64,000 bases of DNA from Branchiostoma floridae (taxonomy: Eukaryota; Chordata; Leptocardii; Amphioxiformes; Branchiostomatidae), in NCBI RefSeq assembly GCF_000003815.2, contig NC_049985.1:1975762-2039761 (forward strand). The letters are read 5' to 3'. Shown one piece after another: positions 45,120 through 54,399 of this stretch. Position numbers and translations under genes: made by a program. Each line of letters begins with the position of its first letter. The stretch's first letter is position 1. Below the pieces are notes generated by a model. The model was not told the DNA's origin. It did not search any database and saw only the letters and a program-made list of their open reading frames with translations.

Positions 45120-45290
45120 GAGTTCTGAATCTGTCAACAGCAGATGTCACAAGTAGCGGTTTGTTGGCACTGGCCTTATCCCACCTCAAGGGGGTCGCTG
45201 CAAATACCAATGACGTCAGAGGTGACCTTAAAGGTCCTGTGAGCTCTTCCCGCCACACATGGGCGCATGCGCGCGCAAGGGGTGTCAGCC
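45120..45290 (-). repeat. Repeat containing a CRE, copy 2
   Basis: Diverged copy of 43840-43990 with TGACGTCA at 45211-45218, GAGGTGACCTTAAAGGTCCT, GTGAGCTC and CACACATGGGCGC. Confidence 0.65.
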
Positions 45291-46213
45291 CTTCTCGTTT
45301 CATTCCTGAATTTTGCAGTATTTAGTGTTAAAATACGAATCTTTTATGCCCGCAAATCCATGAAAGATACACTGTATGTGAAGAAGTTTTCCTTGTTCGT
45401 TGGGCTATAAAAATATGTCATCCAAATCTAACGGATACAACGAAAGTTACTCAATTTCGAACTGCAAGTACCCAACATCCGCTAGAGGCCCTTTTGAGCC
45501 GGTATTAAAAAGGCCTGTGAAAAAGGCCTCGAAATGTGAGCTCTTCTCGGTAGTAGTATACTCGAAATGTTTTACCGTCCGTGTTTTCTTACAATTAGAA
45601 ACCATTGTCTATCGATTTGTTTTCCGTGAATAATAATAATAATACCCTGTTATAAAAACAACTTACCCCACGGATAAAGGCGAACTAAGGTTACATGTAT
45701 GTCGGCAGAAAGCAACCTCAAGTAGCAAACCCAAGTACTAAGGCCACGTTGATTTGATTATATGGATGACATCCGCGCTCGCACCAATTTTCGGCCATTT
45801 CCAAAAAAAAAAAAAGTTTTCGACCACACAATAAATTGTGCAAAGCAGCTGTAAAATGAGCACAAATATTCCGTAGATTGTAAAAAAAGTATCAGAAAAC
45901 AGATAACTAATGCCATATATAGAATGCCAAAATGAATCTAAAGTCAAAGAATAAGATGTGAAAGGACGGAAAGAAAAAGAATCTATTGTTGGTTGGGGGA
46001 GAAACCAGTACAGAAAATTCAGGTCCAGAGGATCATGGTATACCATACTATATGTGTGTTTAGTCCTATGTTCAACCTTCCTGGCCACTTTGATTTCATA
46101 CTAAAGGCAACTTTTTTTTTTTGGCCAAACTTTTTTTTTATTCGCTCGCTCGCATCAGTTTTGGAGTTCCCGGAGGATGTCATCCATAAAAATCAAATCA
46201 ACATGGCCTAAGG
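45291..46213. other. No gene recognised
   Basis: AT-rich DNA with a family II right-end fragment (about 45640-45690, ACTTACCCCACGGATAAAGG) and a related pair of segments, GATTTGATTATATGGATGAC at about 45750 and GATGTCATCCATAAAAATCA at about 46175, that form the arms of a loose inverted repeat of about 460 bp. Confidence 0.45.
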
Positions 46214-46463
46214 TACTTTCCGAGCAGAGGTTAGGCTAAAAAATGAAAAGAGTGAAAAAAAACGTCTTGTCCTTCTTGTCTAGTTTTCTTTCTTTTTTGA
46301 TTTTGTTATACCCCCATTAAAAACGGGTTAGACTCCGGCTGTCTTTTGACGATTTATTGCGTTTTTTTCGGGCTTTCTATTTTGTACACTTTTTATTATA
46401 TCTTGCGGCCGCGTGATGATTTGTAAAAAAAAACAGCCTGAGCCTAACCTCTGCTTGGAGAGG
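46214..46463. repeat. Family I MITE, copy 4, disrupted
   Basis: Left end TACTTTCCGAGCAGAGGTTA, right end TAACCTCTGCTTGGAGAGGA. Inside at 46328-46380 a second GACTCCGGCTGTC..GCGTTTTTTTCGGGCTTTC segment appears, so the element is rearranged or carries an insertion. Confidence 0.75.
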
Positions 46464-46563
46464 ACCACCGAGGCACGTGTATAACACCACTCCAATATTC
46501 AGACAATTACCACTTCTTAGCCCAACCCTCTCCGCGAGGCATGTCGAACATGTTCTACTGAGA

Positions 46564-46943
46564 TTAAGTTGTTTGATGTTTGACTCGTGAGTTCCTTGCC
46601 GGCAAGACTTGCATACTTTCCTCGTGAGCTCGCTCCACCCCGAGATTCTTCAGCTTAATGAAGTTGTAATAGTCTGGGAGGGAAGCTGTGTGCGAAATAG
46701 CAGAAAACAGAATTTATTTTTCTTCTGCAACTTCTAGTAACTTATAAGTGGTAATGCAAGGTAAAACACGGTAAAATTTCAATAAGTTGAAATAAAAAAA
46801 TATGAATATGACGAAGAGGTGATGAAAATGAACGTCCTAAATATTTTCATACGCATGTGTGTGAGCTTGTGTATGTTTGTGTGTGTGTGTGTGTGTGTGT
46901 ATGTGACACAGTGCATGGTGTGTGTGTATGTGACACAGTGCAT

Positions 46944-46998
<55 letters not shown>

Positions 46999-47514
46999 GT
47001 GTGTGCACGCGCGGTCCGTGCATTATACTTATAGTGTATACACTCAGGCTTGCCAAGCCGATGGTCCTTGTTTACAGCCTTGTCTGGAGAGGAATCCTAT
47101 GCGTTATAAGGACTTGGTGGGTGATGGCGAGAAAGGGACAAAACGACGACCATGGGTTTTCTTTTCAATTCATATCAAAATTGTTTGCTTAGTAGAGTTT
47201 AAAGATTTATTCTGTATCCACTTCTTGTACTTTATATTTGACCATACAAAAGTCACTGTACTTTTTTGTCGTGTCAATAAAGCTTGTTCATATAAAAAGA
47301 ATACTTACAGTAATATCCCTATCTTTCTGTATGCACGCTATTATGTGGGTACGATTTTCTCTCCATCACTCAATCCTCAATTTCCTCAGAAATCTCATGA
47401 ATTAACATAGATCTAAGTACCGAGAGCCGCCTGATTGATGAATTGTGCGTGCGGCCGGTGTGGCGAAGAATTTTCCAAAATGAATATCAAACTTTTCCAC
47501 CACGTAAGCGACAT
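46564..47514 (-). CDS. Candidate 67-aa two-exon protein
   Basis: Exon 1 spans 47514-47421 and exon 2 spans 46673-46564; the donor is CTCTCG|GTACTT and the acceptor CTTCCCTCCCAG|AC. Both sit in phase 1, so the join reads HAQFINQAALDYYNFIKLKN followed by LGVERAHEESMQVLPARNSR and a TAA. The start MSLTWWKSLIFILE is short and hydrophobic, then Pro/His-rich; an upstream in-frame ATG at 47553 would add 13 residues. The composition suggests a small mitochondrial or membrane-associated protein, but I cannot name it. The (TG)n tract 46856-47005 lies in the intron. It is head to head with the gene starting at 47680, about 165 bp away. Confidence 0.5.
46856..47005 (+). repeat. (TG)n microsatellite with GACACAGTGCATGG units
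   Basis: (TG)n interrupted twice by the same short unit TATGTGACACAGTGCATGG. Confidence 0.97.
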
Positions 47515-47679
47515 AGCACACGCTTTGACTGACAGCTGCATGGCTGTTGCCATGGCTACGGACCGAGAGTGTTGAGAAGTGCGGCTCGCCGGTCTTAACG
47601 AAAAATCAGAAACTGCTGGGGGAAAGAGCAGAGACGACAACTTGCCATTTTCCTATCGGAAACAACACAAGATGCGAAA
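47515..47679. promoter_or_regulatory. Possible bidirectional promoter
   Basis: The space between the divergent candidate starts at 47514 (-) and 47680 (+). It is GC-richer than its surroundings and contains GCATGGCTGTTGCCATGG, a small inverted repeat. The claim depends on both genes being real. Confidence 0.3.
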
Positions 47680-49827
47680 ATGAGAACGAGCGACCACCGC
47701 CGCCTGATCCACCGGTAAGTCTCTCTTGTGCACCTAGAACAGTTAAAGTTGGCCACATTCTGCTCTCCAAGCAGAGGTTCGGCTGTTTTTTACGTTGTTT
47801 TTATGTGTTTTTGTCGGGTTTCTATTTTGTACCGTTTTTTTTCCCATGCCCTCTGTCCATGCGTTTTCTTCGTGCCCACCGACCAATACAAAACAGCACA
47901 AAATAGAAGGCCCGACAGAAACGCATATTGAGAACAGTTCGTCGTATTCGTCGTAAGATTGTTTTTTGTCGTAGGGTCTTAAGCGGATAATTCAGAAAAT
48001 TTAGAGACCCGACAAAGGCTTTACTTAACTTTTCCTACGATTATAACGGTGATTTTGTTTCAGTCACCAGTTCTTTAGATAAACGTCACGTTTTTTTTTT
48101 CTGTGTCGCATCTTAATTTCCAATTTCTCATATCGTGATGGCCCTATATCTTGGTGGAGGGAACTAATTTTTGTTTTTCTTTCCTCATTTTCAGCGACGT
48201 CTGGCCGTTCTCCGGACCGTTCCTGTTTGGACGCTGCCGCCCTGCCGGACCAGGGAAGGGAGGACTGGAAGAGCGTGCCCCGCCGCCGGTATTTTATCAT
48301 ATTTTATTTTATTCACATATATATTTTTTAAACCTGTTATCCAGACCTATTATAATAAATTTGCTTTCTGCGTGAGGGGATTGATAGGTTTGGATGCCAG
48401 GCTAGCAGAGGTTCGGCTCCGACTGGTTTTTGGCATAATTCTAGGCGTTTCTGTAGGGCTTTCTATTTTGTCTTTGAAAAAGAAAGCCGGACAAAAACGC
48501 CGGACAAGACAACAAGGGCCTAACCTCCTCTTGGAGGGTACACTTCTCCGTTCCAAACGTAATTTTCAACTTGGTGGACGTATTACTTGTGAAAGCACTT
48601 TGTAAAATATACATCAACGGTAGAATTCATTGTTTTCTTTCCATCCAACAATGGTAAACATTTAAATTTTACAAATGACTCTAGCAGCAAGATATTGGCA
48701 CATCTTTTAATCCTGCTATAAACGCGTGTCACAGTAGCATGATTAAGTCACATACAGGTTAGCATTCAATCATTCATAGATGTAACGTTAAGTTATGTGC
48801 TGATCAACGTTTTATTTCCTTTTTATAAATCAAATCCAAGCCACTGTAATCTTTGCCAATATGATAATTTGAAGAAATAATGATTTCAATTTCTCGCATA
48901 AGAGTTCATAATAAGAGTTGATTATTGGTAGGTTTATTACAAATTCTTGCCCGAGGGCTTATTGCAAGTGACAAAAAATGACAGACAAATAATAATAAAC
49001 ACTAAAACAGTAGAGTAAGCGACTACTCTAGTCTAACTTAAATATGTAACTTATTTGGTTTGACTTTTTATTATTGATATTTCACTTTTGTCTTTCTCTA
49101 GACAAGAGTTGATTATTTATGTGTCACTTATTTCTCTAGCTGATAATGATAAGAGCTAATCATTGATATGTCTCTACAGACTAATAGAATCCATGTTCCC
49201 CCACTTCATACAACTAAGTAATATAGACAAATTTATATTCCTTATGAATCTAGACAAACCTTTACTTATAAAGTATATCTGTTCTTACATTTTCAATATC
49301 ACAAAGAAACGAGAAGAAGCCGAATGTACACAGTAGAATACGATCCTTGAGTAGTGTAGATTCATTGTATCATTATATCATGTTGTATCATTTGTTGTGA
49401 CCTGTACTAAACCCAGTGGTATGAATGTACAATAAAGGTCTTCATTCATTCATTCTAATTTCTCTAGCGGGGTGACGCCCAGGGCGTCGGCCACCCTCCT
49501 GCCAAACCTCCTGACGACTACCGACAGGGCAGTGGGCGCGGACGGGCGTTCAAGGGCCCGACTGACTACGGTGGGCGCAGACCGGCGTTCGAGGGCCCGA
49601 CTGACTACGGTGGGCGCGGACCGGCGTTCGAGGGCCCGACTGACTACGGTGGGCGCGGACCGGCGTTCGAGGGCCCGACTGACTACGGTGGGCGCGGACC
49701 GGCGTTCAAGGGCCCGACTGACTACGGTGGGCGCGGACCGGGGTTCGAGGGCCCGACTGACTACGGTGGGCGCGGACCGGCGTTCGAGGGCCCGACTGAC
49801 TACGGTAAGACTGTCCGTTACTTTTAG
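47680..49827 (+). CDS. Candidate protein with 13-residue GPTDY repeats
   Basis: Three exons join in frame: 47680-47714, 48195-48288 and 49468-49804 or -49827. The reading is MRTSDHRRLIHR, then DVWPFSGPFLFGRCRPAG.., ERAPPPRGDAQGVGHPPAKP, followed by seven tandem units of the form GGRGPAFEGPTDY (13 residues, 39 bp). Without further splicing it stops at 49825-49827 (162 aa). A GTAAGA donor at 49805 could instead join an exon at 51443 (ETAGLFFTSPESG, stop 51484-51486), again in phase. The protein is Gly/Pro/Arg-rich with no signal peptide and I do not recognise it. Two family I elements lie in its introns. The start is the first ATG in the matching frame after an upstream stop. Confidence 0.42.
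47762..47935. repeat. Family I MITE, copy 5, right end lost
   Basis: CTCTCCAAGCAGAGGTTCGG at the left; CGTTTTCTTCGTGCCCACC and AAAATAGAAGGCCCGACAG inside. The right CTCTGCTTGG end is missing. Confidence 0.8.
48404..48540. repeat. Family I MITE, copy 6, left tip lost
   Basis: AGCAGAGGTTCGGCTCCGAC at the left, GGCCTAACCTCCTCTTGGAG at the right, and TAGGGCTTTCTATTTTGTC / AAAGAAAGCCGGACAAAAAC in the middle. Confidence 0.82.
48610..49394. other. AT-rich intron, no gene seen
   Basis: Part of the intron between exons 2 and 3 of the GPTDY-repeat candidate. Repeated GTTGATTATT-type and TTATTTCTCTAG-like segments at 48915-49160 suggest short internal duplications. Confidence 0.4.
49395..49456 (+). 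mobile_element. 3' tail of a CR1/L2-like LINE
   Basis: GACCTGTACTAAACCCAGTG, then GTACAATAAAGGTCTTCATT and CATTCATTC. A short 3' UTR ending in an ATTC microsatellite is typical of CR1/L2-type retrotransposons. No reverse transcriptase frame remains here. Confidence 0.55.
49531..49806 (+). repeat. 39-bp coding minisatellite, seven units
   Basis: Unit GGGCGCGGACCGGCGTTCGA GGGCCCGACTGACTACGGT. Differences between units are few: A for G giving Arg, AAG for GAG, and one GGG for GCG. The array is GC-rich in AT-rich surroundings and keeps the reading frame throughout. Confidence 0.95.
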
Positions 49828-50569
49828 TTACATATGATCAAGTTGTGTTAGCCTTCGCACGAAGCAGAGATGTCACCCAATGCCTTAAAGGGCCCTTTAA
49901 GAAAATTTGATGTTGCTTTCCTTGAAAATGGTAGGGTTGGTAGGTAGGGATTTTCTGTTTTTTTAAAGGATTTTGGGCGAAGGGACTCTAAGAAGTACAG
50001 TATAACAATGTACAATGTAAAACTGAAATGCATCAAGAAGCTATTTTTTCAACATCGTATTGTATTTTGCAGATATACATTGCATACACACAAGTGTATT
50101 TGATAAACTGAGCATAGAAGAACAATATTTATTACAAAATCTTCAAAGCCTCATTTATCGGTTAACAGAATGCAAAAGCAGAGAATGCTGCTGGGTCGGC
50201 AGGTTTTGCTAGAGTCAGCTGAGTTACTTAGCGTAATTATTTTCCAGCGCCCAAAAACTGTTATTCTGTGTGATACGAAGGCCAGCTATGTACACAACTG
50301 ATTGAATGTCGTATAGAAACCATCACTAGACCACACTTAGAGTCTCAGATACTGGTCCATTCATTGTATATTTCTTTAGATATTCTAAATGTTGACTTTT
50401 TTCCTGATTGTAACGATAGTTGGTCAATATTATCATGATGCTTGACAAGTCTTCAGAATAGTACCACCAAGTAACAATTTTTAATCCATACATGTAACGT
50501 TATCCGCTGATCATAATAATAGTCCTTATTTCATAGTGTGCCGGAAACTGCTATGGTAGATTGTCATAC
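49828..50569. other. No gene recognised
   Basis: AT-rich DNA between the repeat protein candidate and the family V element, with no exon or repeat that I can identify. Confidence 0.5.
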
Positions 50570-50862
50570 CTCTATGTCATAACTGCCTTTATGCCATACC
50601 TAGCCGGGTTAGCGTTCGATACAGGTGTTCCGGACTGTATCACATGGGCTTCCATCAACTCATTCGAACGTAGAGCGAGTGTGGCGCTGTCGAAAAATTC
50701 AAATACCTGATTTTTCTTAGGGGACACCAAATTACCTCAAATTCCGACTCCTTTTGCATGTCTTTTCTCGGGTGTGTATATGAATAAAATACAACAAGGT
50801 GTATATATTGGGGTCTTTGGCCGTCGGGCGATCCTACCCGCGATTTTGCTGAGACCTTGTTA
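50570..50862 (-). repeat. Interspersed repeat, family V copy 2
   Basis: Inverse orientation relative to 5575-5925: CGATACAGGTGTTCCGGACT, TGTATCACATGGGCTTCCAT, AAAATTCAAATACCTGATTT and GGCCGTCGGGCGATCCTACC correspond to the complement of blocks there. Confidence 0.65.
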
Positions 50863-50915
50863 TATTCTATATTGTTACATGTACATGTAGTTACATTTCT
50901 GTTTGATGGTGATCA

Positions 50916-51208
50916 CACACAGACACACACACACACACACACACTCACGCACACACACGCACACACACACACACACACACTCTCTCTCACTCACTCACAC
51001 ACACACACACACACACACACGCACGCACATACACACACATACACACACTCTCTCTCTCTCTCACTCACACACACACACAGTCACACACACACACACACAC
51101 ACTCACACACACACTCTCTCTCACTCACACACACACACACACACGTGCGTACACACACACACACTCTCTCTCTCTGATCTCTTACACACACTCACACACA
51201 CACACACA

Positions 51209-51278
<70 letters not shown>

Positions 51279-51295
51279 TACATACACACACACTT

Positions 51296-51341
<46 letters not shown>
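50916..51341 (+). repeat. (CA)n/(CTCT)n microsatellite, about 425 bp
   Basis: Long (CA)n stretches broken by CTCTCT blocks at fairly regular spacing, upstream of the LRR receptor gene. It generates long spurious open frames in all CA and TG frames. Confidence 0.98.
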
Positions 51342-51342
<1 letters not shown>

Positions 51343-51582
51343 GGCGCACACAAGAGACATATACATGTACATGTGTACTCAATATATACATATATATTCA
51401 AAAATTCAGACAAAATTACAATGATCCACGTTCATTTTTCAGGTGAGACAGCTGGCCTGTTTTTCACCAGTCCCGAAAGTGGATGAAACCAGATCAGTGC
51501 AGAGCGATCTTCGCACACGCCAGAGAAAGGCTTCGTATTTAGTCATTACTCGAATGTTAACATTGAATATTGAATATCTAAC

Positions 51583-53919
51583 ATGTTCAAAGTAGTAGCG
51601 AGGATTGTAACTGTTCTCGCCATCGTAGTTGGATGTGTAGGTTTAGACCCGACATGTTTTCCTGGGTGCACGTACACAAATCAGTGGACAGATTGCGTCC
51701 CGTTCCGTAAGTCACACGGTTTGGGTTTGCGTTTGCAAGGTACTTGTATGTTATGCACTGCGCAGCTACAGCAACAACCCGCGCGTTTTGTGCAGAACTC
51801 CTCCGAGCCAACTTCTCTATGCCTTCCGGATAAAGATAATGTGGCAGTTAGGGGTGTTAAGCTTGGGGTACTCTCAGTTCAGAAACTACTGCCTCCTCAG
51901 AAGTCTTCAGTTAATATCAGTACGGGTATTCTCGCTTTGGTGGAATGTGGAATCACAGATTTAGAACAGGGCACTGTGGCCGCCTTTCCTGTCTTGAAAT
52001 CCTTGCAGCTTGATTCCAACAACTTGACTCACGTCAAGCGAGCCTGGTTCGACGGTTTGAAATCTCCAAAGTTGATGTGGACCCTGTCATTTTCCCACAA
52101 TAACATAAGTATCATAGATCCAACATGCTTCCAGAACCTTACTGCCCTCACAACATTGCTACTCGACAACAACGCATTACAAAGCATCGACCCATCTTGG
52201 TTTCACAATCTGAAATGGTTAACCCAGCTGTCTTTGAGAGCAAATTCTATCAAAAGGCTTCCTCCTCAGGCATTCAAGCCGTTGATAAGGCTTCGCAGGC
52301 TAGATCTGAGCCGAAATGCACTGACGTGTCTGTCACGGGAGACTTTGAACGGGCTACACAAACTAGAAGAGCTGGGAGTGAGTGGGAGTAGATTGTTTGC
52401 TCTCGATGATTTTGCTCCATCGGTAGTGAACTGGCGTCTTGATTATGGTTACACCCGCTATACCGGCCAGACCTTTGCAGTTAGGGTTAACCAGGTGCTT
52501 TTCTGTATCTCCAAAGGTCCTGAACTACAGGAATATCACGTCCACATACACCATAACAGCACCTTGCACCTACCTCAGCCTGATGACAATCATATCGGTC
52601 AGTGTAGAACATTGAAAGGGAGGTTGACCGCAATAAACCAGACAAAGTATGACTTACCATTTGTAGCCATGTGGGTCAACACAGAATCAGACAGACGCAT
52701 TTCAAACATCACTCACATGTGCACACGTGCCTGGAAAGATGCCGGAGGCGTAAAGGTAGCCCTGGGGGGAGACACTACTCTGCAGATTGTTCCCATGGGT
52801 ATAGACAGGTCCCACCAACCCCAAACCGTTGCTGTAGTCGTGTCAGGTATCATGGAAGATGATAAGCACAGAAGCATGTCGTCTGACGATGGCCACGGCA
52901 AAAATATCAGCACCTTTGGTCATGAAGAAATGCTGAATGTGACGTGTCATGTCGACACCGTCCGGGGGGAGACACACCGACATGTCTTCACCACGCCCTT
53001 GTCCAGCACCCCTGATGGCACACAGTGTACAGAAAAGGTGATCCCGGTCACAAGAAAAGCAACCACCATCATGACAACCGAGGTCCCCTTAAATCAGACG
53101 AGCCCAGTCACAAATCTACCTGTGACTGCGCGACCGGTAAAAGAGAAAAGCACATGTACATGTAATGTATGGCTCATATACAGCATCACATTGTCAGCTG
53201 TAGTAGGGGTTGAGCATATAGCGCTGCTAGTAGCGTTTGTATATATCATGATAAAACGGCGCCGTTGTTCACAGTCAGGCGACCCACCTGCCCCTGCTGT
53301 CGCCTCCGTGAGTCGCTGGATGCTAGGCGGGGCAGGCGGCCGTGTCGTCTCGGGCTCTGCGGCGGACTCGGCCACACAGACCGCTGCAGGCGATGAGCCT
53401 CAGTACAGCGAGATTCCCGACGACTTCTACAACCCTTGTTACAACTACGACAACGCACGGCCGAGGGTACAACCTCCTTACTCGGAGATCCCAGATGAGT
53501 ACTACACTCAGTACTACAACACACGGCCTTGGGTAGATCATCCTTACTGGGAAATTCCCGACGAGTACTACAACAACGAGAACAGACGGCGCCTCTCATA
53601 CCCCCTGACTCTCCGGGTGCCCGGTCAAGGCGATGATGCTGTGCCTTTCTACGCCGCTGTAGCTGAGGTGGCCCTTCCTCCATCAACCCGGCTGGGCGGC
53701 AAACATCCATCCTACAGCACGGTCCCTCGTACCAGATCAGTCCCACAGATACACGCACGGCAGAGGAAGGCACACATTAGATCGTACGGCGCGCCTGTAG
53801 CGGGCAGGTACAGCGTCAGAGATATGGCTGCCATTGGCAGATACGGCAGAACACGAGGGGCCCTCATGTCCAAAGCTTGCCTGTATAATAACCCCTCTGC
53901 TAATCGTACCATACATTAG
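51583..53919 (+). CDS. Single-exon LRR transmembrane receptor
   Basis: An uninterrupted 778-aa frame. Residues 1-20 form a signal peptide (VVARIVTVLAIVVGCVG). A Cys-rich N-terminal part (25-80) precedes about six leucine-rich repeats at 116-262, e.g. LKSLQLDSNNLTHV, LTTLLLDNNALQSIDPSWF and LRRLDLSRNALTCL. A threonine-rich stretch with N-glycosylation sites follows, then one membrane segment at about 529-557 and a KRRRC stop-transfer. The cytoplasmic tail carries three related tyrosine modules: YSEIPDDFYNP (608), YSEIPDEYYTQYYN (633) and YWEIPDEYYNN (655), then GRYSVRDMAAIGRYGRTRGA. Several YxxI motifs could recruit SH2 proteins but do not match a strict ITAM. I recall similar tails in other amphioxus LRR proteins, unverified. 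Ligand unknown; an innate recognition or adhesion role is inferred. Confidence 0.88.
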   Translation: MFKVVARIVTVLAIVVGCVGLDPTCFPGCTYTNQWTDCVPFRKSHGLGLRLQGTCMLCTAQLQQQPARFVQNSSEPTSLCLPDKDNVAVRGVKLGVLSVQKLLPPQKSSVNISTGILALVECGITDLEQGTVAAFPVLKSLQLDSNNLTHVKRAWFDGLKSPKLMWTLSFSHNNISIIDPTCFQNLTALTTLLLDNNALQSIDPSWFHNLKWLTQLSLRANSIKRLPPQAFKPLIRLRRLDLSRNALTCLSRETLNGLHKLEELGVSGSRLFALDDFAPSVVNWRLDYGYTRYTGQTFAVRVNQVLFCISKGPELQEYHVHIHHNSTLHLPQPDDNHIGQCRTLKGRLTAINQTKYDLPFVAMWVNTESDRRISNITHMCTRAWKDAGGVKVALGGDTTLQIVPMGIDRSHQPQTVAVVVSGIMEDDKHRSMSSDDGHGKNISTFGHEEMLNVTCHVDTVRGETHRHVFTTPLSSTPDGTQCTEKVIPVTRKATTIMTTEVPLNQTSPVTNLPVTARPVKEKSTCTCNVWLIYSITLSAVVGVEHIALLVAFVYIMIKRRRCSQSGDPPAPAVASVSRWMLGGAGGRVVSGSAADSATQTAAGDEPQYSEIPDDFYNPCYNYDNARPRVQPPYSEIPDEYYTQYYNTRPWVDHPYWEIPDEYYNNENRRRLSYPLTLRVPGQGDDAVPFYAAVAEVALPPSTRLGGKHPSYSTVPRTRSVPQIHARQRKAHIRSYGAPVAGRYSVRDMAAIGRYGRTRGALMSKACLYNNPSANRTIH
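53403..53575 (+). repeat. Tandem tyrosine modules in receptor tail
   Basis: Three imperfect units of 22-25 codons (Y-S/W-E-I-P-D-D/E-F/Y-Y, then a Tyr/Asn/Arg/Pro-rich spacer) at residues 608, 633 and 655. Nucleotide similarity between units is clear in the GAGATTCCCGACGA-type core. Confidence 0.85.
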
Positions 53920-54210
53920 CAAACAGACAGCAGACAGATCAGAGGTACCAGCCGCCAAACCCTCAAGGACACGCCCAAATATGTCATCACCAGGCCCCAA
54001 GTCCCATCATTTCCAGATCTAAAGCTGACATCTTGGCTTAAAGTGTAAGACAGACCACATACACAGTCCAAGAACCTGTAGCATTGGCGTATCTAAGCCG
54101 GTGAAAGTAAGGTTGGGGAGGGTTGGTAACACCAAAGACAGCTTATGTTCTATATAATGTAACGCTAGTTTAACTTGGTAACGCCAAATACAGCTTCTGT
54201 TCTATAAAAT
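53920..54210 (+). other. Receptor 3' flank with short tandem duplication
   Basis: A 78-bp direct duplication at about 54126-54225: GGTAACACCAAAGACAGCTT, ATGTTCTATATAATGTAACG is repeated as GGTAACGCCAAATACAGCTT, CTGTTCTATAAAATGTAACG. The second copy leads directly into the family II element. Confidence 0.75.
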
Positions 54211-54399
54211 GTAACGCTAGTTTACCTTTATCCGCGGGGTATCCTAACCTATATCCATTGTATTTAGAATTTCCAGTCACTCATATTTTCAAAATGATGC
54301 AGTTTGAAACCACCGTCCACTGACTTAGCATCCCTAAATATACCGTTTTTAGATACAACGGATATAGGTTACCCCGCAGATAAATGTGAACTGGCATTA
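54211..54399. repeat. Family II MITE, copy 4
   Basis: TAACGCTAGTTTACCTTTAT and CCGCGGGGTATCCTAACC on the left; GGTTACCCCGCAGATAAATG and TGAACTGGCATTA on the right; centre CAAAATGATGCAGTTTGAAA. Confidence 0.85.

Noticed and set aside
50857-51424. Long open frames of His/Thr/Cys/Val over CA and TG microsatellites (also at 35865-36473 and 46819-47410)
   Set aside because: They are produced by dinucleotide repeats, which lack stop codons in several frames, and not by protein-coding selection.
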